A stretch of DNA of 10,689 nucleotides from assembly GCF_000716535.1 (NCBI RefSeq), contig NZ_JNWV01000084.1, positions 1-10,689 of the forward strand. The letters run 5' to 3'. A program made the translations under genes and the position numbers. Of this stretch, positions 6,901 through 10,689 are shown one piece after another. Below the pieces are notes generated by a model. That model saw nothing but the letters and a program-made list of their open reading frames with translations, was not told the origin of the DNA and did no database searches. The DNA is from Streptomyces flaveolus (GTDB lineage Bacteria > Actinomycetota > Actinomycetes > Streptomycetales > Streptomycetaceae). Position 1 is the stretch's first letter. The number at the start of each line of letters is the position of its first letter.

Positions 6901-7463
6901 ACACCCTCGTACTCGCCTCCGAGCTGTCCGGACGAGTGGTGGTGACACTCGGCGGGGAGGCGGTGGCACAGATCAAGGATGTCGTCTTCGACGGGCCGGC
7001 GGGCCGGATCACCGGTTTCACCCTCAGCGGGCGAGGCCTGCTGGCCGGGCCGCTGAAGCAGAGCCTTCCCTTCTCCCACGTGCACGCGGTCGGGCCATCC
7101 GCGGTGATGATCGTCAGCAAGGCTCTCTTCGAGGACCGGGACGCGGTCGTCGGACGCGGCGAAGCCGATCGCGGCCGAGTCCCGGGGGCTCCGGTCCTCA
7201 CCGAAGAAGGCATCGACATCGGCACCGTGGCGGACGTGGTCATCGAGACGGGGACGAGCGGCCGGGTGGTCGGCTTCGAGGTCGCCGCCAACGACAACCT
7301 CGACCCGCAGCACCGCAAGGTGTTCGTGCCGCGCGGCCAGTCCCTGGCCGTCTCCGGTCATGCCCTCGTCGTTCCCGCGCAGGCACGGCATTTCGTCACG
7401 GACGACCTGCCCAGCTTCGCCGCCCAGGTCGAAGCCTTCCTCACTCACATGCGGCACCGCTGA
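6897..7463 (+). CDS. PRC-barrel domain protein (188 aa, two barrel repeats)
   Basis: The frame is longer upstream, but GTG 6897 is chosen because it overlaps the preceding stop codon by four bases and is preceded by GGGGAGG. Two similar halves are visible: residues 5-80, with SELSGRVVVTLGGEAVAQIK, then DVVFDGPAGRITGFTLSG; and 97-165, with PVLTEEGIDIGTVADVVIE, then SGRVVGFEVA. The pattern 'switch residue, G..IG.V.DVV.D...G.I.GF.L' is the PRC-barrel signature, a small beta-barrel found in ribosome maturation factor RimM, photosynthetic reaction centre subunit H and many uncharacterised proteins. No enzyme active site is apparent, and a scaffolding or binding role is typical. No signal peptide is present, so it is likely cytoplasmic or membrane-peripheral. 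Confidence 0.9.
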   Translation: MNTLVLASELSGRVVVTLGGEAVAQIKDVVFDGPAGRITGFTLSGRGLLAGPLKQSLPFSHVHAVGPSAVMIVSKALFEDRDAVVGRGEADRGRVPGAPVLTEEGIDIGTVADVVIETGTSGRVVGFEVAANDNLDPQHRKVFVPRGQSLAVSGHALVVPAQARHFVTDDLPSFAAQVEAFLTHMRHR

Positions 7464-7499
7464 CCAGGCGCCGCTCCGCCCGACGTAGGAGGACCCGCG

Positions 7500-7952
7500 A
7501 TGCTCTTCTCCCAGGCCCTCGGCCTACCGGTGATCACGGCCGACGACGCGACCACCGTGGGCAAGGTGGCGGACCTGACCGTCGACGCACACGACGCCAC
7601 GGTAGCCGCGGTGCGGTTGTCCGGCGCGGCCGACCGCACCGAAGCGCTGCCGTGGAGCGCTGTGGAGGCGGTGGGCACGGACGCGGTGATCGTCCACTCA
7701 CGTGTCACAGCCGAGCAGGGCCAGGACCGTGTGCCTGCCCATCATCGGGCACTCGGGAGCCGGGTGCTGACCGAGCACGGCGCCGAGCACGGAACGGTCA
7801 GGGACATCGCCTTCGACCCCGTCTCCGGTCGCATCCTCACGCTCTACACCGCCCTCGGGGAGATCGCCGGCGCGCGCCTGATGGGCCTCGGCTCCTATGC
7901 CGCGGTGGTGCGCGCCGAACCTGCCCTCACCGGTGCCGTCGGCTCACCGTGA
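7500..7952 (+). CDS. PRC-barrel domain protein (150 aa, two barrel repeats)
   Basis: ATG 7500 has a strong AGGAGG site (7487-7492) seven bases upstream and lies 36 bases after the previous gene, so they form one operon. The first repeat spans about residues 4-68 (ALGLPVITADDATTVGKVAD, then a DATVAAVRL strand) and the second 85-140 (GSRVLTEHGAEHGTVRDIAF, then GRILTLYTALGEI). Sequence resemblance to the neighbouring PRC protein is at the pattern level only, suggesting an old duplication. No catalytic residues stand out. Its coupling with a one-helix membrane peptide and another PRC protein suggests a small membrane-associated assembly, which is inference. Confidence 0.9.
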   Translation: MLFSQALGLPVITADDATTVGKVADLTVDAHDATVAAVRLSGAADRTEALPWSAVEAVGTDAVIVHSRVTAEQGQDRVPAHHRALGSRVLTEHGAEHGTVRDIAFDPVSGRILTLYTALGEIAGARLMGLGSYAAVVRAEPALTGAVGSP

Positions 7953-8111
7953 TGCCCCGTTGCTCCCCGTTCGGTTGGTGCGCTGGTGACGCACGTGAAA
8001 TCCGCGCCTGGATCAGGCCAATGCCATCAGCTCGGCCGGTTCGGCGTCGGTGGACCTCCGGCGAGTCGACCTAGACGGCTGTCACCCACTCCTCTCGCCT
8101 TGGTGGGCGCC

Positions 8112-8315
8112 TCAGACCAGCCCGCCACCCGAACGGGGCTGAAGCAGACGGTGATTGAGCCGGTCTGCCCGTCCATGGTCCCAAGGCCCGGACGGCCGGG
8201 TGGTCGGTGCCGTCCAGCAGAAGTCCGCGGCGATGACGGTGAGCGGGAGGAGTGGCACGGCGAGAACCGGGCGGAGGCAGCGGCGGTCGTCGTCCACGGG
8301 AGAAGGGCTGGTCAT
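8112..8315 (-). CDS. Possible 67-residue protein with one hydrophobic segment
   Basis: ATG 8315 on the minus strand is preceded by AAGGAG twelve bases away, a long spacing. The peptide starts MTSPSPVDDDRRCLRPVLAV and continues into a hydrophobic run (VLAVPLLPLTVIAADF, residues 17-32), then a Pro- and Arg-rich tail. The first 40 or so codons are strongly G/C-ending, supporting coding; the last 25 are less so, which may mean the 3' end is a frameshifted extension. No family was recognised and no neighbouring gene explains it. Confidence 0.35.
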   Translation of the reverse strand: MTSPSPVDDDRRCLRPVLAVPLLPLTVIAADFCWTAPTTRPSGPWDHGRADRLNHRLLQPRSGGGLV

Positions 8316-8380
8316 CGGCGCGGCGCGCTCCTTGCGTCGGCCAGGTTGTTCATCAACCTCACCCGTGGGCTTGGGCGTCG

Positions 8381-8512
8381 GTGGCCCGTGAGTACCTGGC
8401 CCAGCTGAAGACGGAGAGCGCGTTCGCCCGTGTGCTCTTCGAGGAAATCGCCCCGGATACCGGGCTGACCGCCGATCTCCCGCCCGGGGATACCGGCTGC
8501 CAGGTCCAATGA
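8381..8512 (+). pseudogene. Possible short coding remnant
   Basis: A frame of 43 codons opens at GTG 8381 and ends at TGA 8510-8512. It reads VAREYLAQLKTESAFARVLF and continues EEIAPDTGLTADLPP. The amphipathic, Glu- and Lys-containing sequence and the codon use look like true protein, but there is no convincing ribosome binding site and the upstream part in the same frame looks random. It may be the tail of a gene whose front was lost; the family is unknown. Confidence 0.25.
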
Positions 8513-8853
8513 TAGCCCGTTGCCCAGAGCATCTGGTTTGCCCTTCCTGAGGGCTGGACCCCAACGGCTCGTGCCGCCCGTTCCACCTGGAGATCGCGTG
8601 GTCGCGCAAACAGCCGATCAGCGGGCACGCAGCGCATCGCGCTCCACTTGCGGCATATGGGTGATCGGCGTTGACTGGAATTACCTTGATGACCAGCGAG
8701 AGTCGGATGTGATGTCCGCCGTCCGCTCTTCAGCGAGTCGTCGTCAACTCTCCCGCATTGCGCTGGTCGTGCCTGGTGCCAAGCGGCAAGACCAGTTGGG
8801 CGTGTTCTACGACCACGGAATGCTCCTGCTGGTACCCGCCATCGGAGGTCGCA
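8513..8853. other. Intergenic region upstream of the secreted protein gene
   Basis: No gene was recognised. The section around 8655-8720 is visibly richer in A and T than the rest of the window (for example GGAATTACCTTGATGACC), which is where a promoter for the downstream gene would be expected, but no -35/-10 pair with proper spacing is convincing. GGAGG at 8844-8848 belongs to the next gene. Confidence 0.4.
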
Positions 8854-9312
8854 ATGACACACGTCTCGTTTGCCCGTAGTCCACTACCCAGGGTCATGGC
8901 CTTGCTCATCACGGCCGCCTTGACGCTTTCCCTCTCGGTCGCGTTCACGCTCGTCTCAGCGAATCAGGCAGCCGCTTGCCTCACCACAAGTAAGCTTCCA
9001 GGCACGTGGTATTCGAGCAATGACAGGCTGAGCCGCGTCGACGTAACTGTTTCGGAAAGCTGCGGTCTCTACGTCAGGGCCTATTCCACGTGCGACCACG
9101 ACTCGACCAGGGATTGCCCCTGGGACAACGGCCGGACGAAGAAGCTGACCCCCAGCAAGTACGTCCCCGGCGCCCGGTACGCCTGGTACACGTGGAACAA
9201 CGCGAGCGAGCAGCTGCGCCTGAATCGGGATTCGAACTACTTGTCAGTTCAGGATCACATTGAATGGAAATCCGGCAAGGTGGAAGACTTCACGGTACGC
9301 ATGTCCAGGTGA
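8854..9312 (+). CDS. Secreted four-cysteine protein of unknown function
   Basis: The predicted protein has 152 residues; ATG 8854 follows GGAGG (8844-8848) at five bases. The N-terminus is a classical Sec signal peptide: basic start with two Arg (residues 1-13), hydrophobic core VMALLITAALTLSLSVAFTL (14-33) and a cleavage region SANQAAA ending near residue 41. The mature part of about 111 residues has cysteines at 42, 70, 80 and 88, enough for two disulfides, and a pattern of GTWYSS, a SRVDVTV strand, GLYVRAYSTC, then DCPWDNG. This resembles small bacterial secreted domains with a GTW....V.V....L.V.AYG.C...DC.WG layout, known to me only as uncharacterised. Codons are less GC-biased than the neighbours, hinting at transfer or relaxed selection. 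Confidence 0.85.
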   Translation: MTHVSFARSPLPRVMALLITAALTLSLSVAFTLVSANQAAACLTTSKLPGTWYSSNDRLSRVDVTVSESCGLYVRAYSTCDHDSTRDCPWDNGRTKKLTPSKYVPGARYAWYTWNNASEQLRLNRDSNYLSVQDHIEWKSGKVEDFTVRMSR

Positions 9313-9443
9313 TCGCCGACAGCGCTGTCATGTGCCACCACGCGATCCGCCGGACGCTGTGGCTTCTGCGCGCCGGTTTTGCCCCTCGCGGTGTGAATCT
9401 GTCGCGCTTCTGGCACGCGGCACTGATCACCAGACACGACAAC

Positions 9444-9470
9444 AAGGCCCAGGTCTCTGACCTGGGCCTT
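9444..9470. terminator. Perfect 12-bp stem hairpin, bidirectional terminator
   Basis: AAGGCCCAGGTC (9444-9455), loop TCT (9456-9458) and GACCTGGGCCTT (9459-9470) form an uninterrupted stem with A/T at the base on both strands. On the minus strand it lies five bases after the CCA of the tRNA-Gly half, the normal place for a tRNA terminator. On the plus strand it is 131 bases after the secreted protein gene and could end that transcript too. Confidence 0.88.
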
Positions 9471-9475
9471 CAGTA

Positions 9476-9523
9476 TGGAGGGGGTGACGAGAGCCGAACT
9501 CGCGCCCTCGGCTTGGGAAGCTG
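9476..9523 (-). pseudogene. 3' half of tRNA-Gly(CCC), possible integration-site remnant
   Basis: On the minus strand 9523-9476 reads, in tRNA order, an anticodon loop TTCCCAA (anticodon CCC at 9517-9515), a variable region, a T-arm with stem GCGAG/CTCGT around loop TTCGGCT, a 3' acceptor strand CACCCCC, then T and CCA. No D-arm or 5' acceptor strand exists upstream: the sequence before the anticodon stem is unrelated and the anticodon stem itself pairs poorly. The T-stem carries a compensated pair change relative to the common GCGGG/CCCGT form, and the loop has GC where AT is usual. A 3' tRNA fragment with its terminator is what integration by a tRNA-targeting integrase leaves behind; no integrase gene is in the window. 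Confidence 0.7.
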
Positions 9524-9540
9524 CCGCTCTGGGCGCTGTT

Positions 9541-9869
9541 CGAAGAATGCGACCGGCCGGGTCTGACCCTGGTGCCGAGGGCCTCGCGGCGTCCCGTGTC
9601 GCTCGGCTTGCGGCCGGGCCGGTGTCCTTGTGTCACATCCGCAGCGGTGACGGGAGACCCTCCTGCCGTCCCACCTGATGCCCTGACAGGGGGCACTTCC
9701 CACACTGGATGCACGGATGGTGCACCCGCCGCTGTCGACGCTGCGTCGGGTGCGCCTCCTGGCGGTTGAACGGAGAGAGTGTGACAACCATAGGCTCGAC
9801 CGTGACGAACAGGCGGAGCGAGGACGAGGTTCCGTTGATCACCGCGTCACCGGCCTTGACCGGCGCCCT
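9541..9869. other. Stretch between tRNA half and IstB remnant, nothing recognised
   Basis: No frame here has a ribosome binding site with a convincing coding pattern. The left edge is where the missing 5' half of the tRNA should have been. Confidence 0.4.
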
Positions 9870-10260
9870 TCAGCAGGTGCTCCTCGCACTGGCCGTAGTC
9901 GGCGTTTCCGCTCGCGCGCGGGTGCTGGCGAGGCGGTAGGAGTCGGTTGCGGTCTCGATGATGGCGCCGTTGAAGGTGAGGCGGTCGACGATGGCCGCGC
10001 AGAGACGGGATCGGTGAAGGTCTTGGTCCACCCTCCGAACGACTCGTTGGAGGCGATGGCAACGCTGTTCTTCTCCTCACGCTCGGTCAGAACCCGGAAC
10101 AGCAGTTCCGCGCCGTGCCGGTCGAGTTCGAAGTGTTCGAGTTCGTCGATGCAGAGAAGATCGACGCGGCCGTAGCGTGGATGGTCTTGTTCAGCTGCTT
10201 CTCGTTCGCGGCCTCGACCAGTTCGTTCACCAGCTGGCGCACGTCCAGGTCCGCGGCAAC
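9870..10260 (-). pseudogene. istB: IstB-like ATP-binding protein of an IS21-family element, C-terminal remnant
   Basis: Three minus-strand frames must be joined to read one IstB C-terminus: VRQLVNELVEAANEKQLNKT (to about 10180), then YGRVDLLCIDELEHFELDRH and a following GAELLFRVLTEREEKNSVAI...NESFGGWTKTFTDP, then (after about 10006) RLCAAIVDRLTFNGAIIETA and TDSYRLASTRARAE, ending at TGA 9872-9870. LLCIDEL is the Walker B strand of this AAA+ ATPase, which delivers target DNA to the IstA transposase. Each break is explained by one missing base. The first 100 or more residues, with the Walker A loop, are absent, and no IstA gene or IS ends are seen. Confidence 0.85.
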
Positions 10261-10576
10261 GCCCGAACGCTGGCGGACGGCGCCTGACGCTCGACCACGG
10301 CCGGGGCACGGCCCCCGGCGGTATGTCAGCAGGCCGCTGTCCCGATACGCACCGCTGGCCCGATGCGCGCCGCTGCCCCGATACGCGCCGCATCGCCGTC
10401 GTGTGGGCACGGTTCCCCCGCCCGGCCGGGTCCGATCTCCTCACCCCTGCTCGACGAGCAAGCCGTCGAACCCCGCAGGGTGAGCAGGGAGGAGGCTCCG
10501 CCCACCTCGCCGCCGGCCGGGTGATCACATGGTTCAACGAGGCGCGGAAGAGCGTGAGAGTGCGCCGGCGAAACCC
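10261..10576. other. Gene-free stretch between IstB remnant and right repeat
   Basis: Apart from the 18-bp tandem repeats, nothing was recognised. The continuation of the IstB gene cannot be followed past about 10260. Just inside the right repeat a plus-strand frame reads ITWFNEARKSVRVRRRN, but it runs into the repeat with no start or family resemblance. Confidence 0.4.
10336..10389. repeat. Three tandem 18-bp repeats
   Basis: Three consecutive 18-base units start at 10336, 10354 and 10372 with pattern GCTGnCCCGATrCGCrCC. Differences are confined to positions 5, 12 and 16. Read in frame on the minus strand they would encode six-residue repeats (GAYRGS, GAHRAS, GAYRDS), but no credible gene contains them. 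Confidence 0.85.
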
Positions 10577-10689
10577 CCGATCATGTGCGCAGGCCGTCCC
10601 GCGCGGGCCGTTGGGCGGCTCCGTGTGCGAGCAGCATGCGGCGGGCGAGGCGGGTGATCTCCTGGGTGGCGGGCGACAGTACGGTTCCC
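10577..10689. repeat. Right copy of the 113-bp inverted end repeat
   Basis: This is the reverse complement of bases 1-113 with a single mismatch at 10590. It carries the same coding tail on the minus strand. The sequence just inside it (from 10576 leftward) has no similarity to the sequence just inside the left copy, so the junctions between repeat and unique DNA are sharp on both sides. Confidence 0.97.
10581..10688 (-). CDS. Second copy of the C-terminal 35 residues of the unidentified protein
   Basis: Read on the minus strand, this frame enters from the right edge and ends at TGA (10583-10581). The predicted peptide is identical to that at the left edge; the single nucleotide difference falls in the third position of a Leu codon. 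The remainder of the gene lies outside the window. No family could be assigned from so short a tail. Confidence 0.6.
   Translation of the reverse strand, partial: GTVLSPATQEITRLARRMLLAHGAAQRPARDGLRT

Noticed and set aside
8453..8501. Near-direct repeat of GGATACCGG...CTG
   Set aside because: Two imperfect copies of about 13 bases, 35 bases apart, with no surrounding structure or gene context; plausible by chance.
10372..10389. Tandem 18-bp units as a CRISPR array
   Set aside because: The units abut directly without spacers, and no cas genes are present.
9839..10537. Minus-strand 232-codon frame as an intact IstB gene
   Set aside because: Only its middle matches IstB. The parts before and after continue in other frames, so the long frame is an accident of GC-rich DNA around a frameshifted remnant.

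Overview
The window is high-GC DNA (GC3-rich reading frames, AGGAGG-type ribosome binding sites, a long-spacer MerR promoter) and looks like an accessory region of a Streptomyces or closely related actinomycete. No complete mobile element is present. The region mixes intact stress- or detoxification-type genes with many decayed fragments: a short-chain dehydrogenase (SDR) tail, an IS5-type transposase piece, an IS21-type IstB piece and half a tRNA-Gly. This resembles a subtelomeric or island-like accumulation zone, though placement on the chromosome is inference.

The two ends are the same sequence in opposite orientation. Bases 1-113 equal the reverse complement of 10577-10689 except at one position. 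Each copy encodes the last 35 codons of the same unidentified protein, reading into the window from outside. The exact match runs 99 bases and breaks at base 100, so the ends may partly reflect where an assembly graph branched; either way the 10.5 kb unique segment is flanked by inverted copies of a repeat.

Layout from left to right: a four-helix membrane protein (596-1165); an SDR tail pseudogene (1520-1778); a MerR regulator and an intact SDR read divergently from a shared 75-bp promoter, with a dyad between the -35 and -10 boxes and a probably leaderless SDR message (2175-3356); a metallo-beta-lactamase-fold hydrolase lacking its N-terminus (3726-4394), downstream of an ArsR-type regulator (4450-4767) that diverges from a second SDR (4955-5713), with a perfect 18-bp palindrome between regulator and SDR; an IS5 transposase remnant and another truncated coding fragment (5748-6231); a three-gene operon of a one-helix membrane peptide and two PRC-barrel proteins (6760-7952); small uncertain ORFs (8112-8512); a secreted four-cysteine protein (8854-9312); a tRNA-Gly(CCC) 3' half with a strong hairpin; an IstB remnant (9870-10260); and 18-bp tandem repeats before the right end.

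Functionally, the centre holds two parallel 'one-component regulator plus divergent SDR' switches, the second with a possible hydrolase in the regulator's transcript. This suggests inducible conversion of small reactive carbonyl, quinone or lactone compounds, but no substrate can be read from the sequence. No defence system, CRISPR array, biosynthetic cluster or clearly new multi-gene system was recognised. The best candidates for follow-up are the inverted ends, the tRNA half, the PRC-barrel operon and the two regulated SDR divergons.
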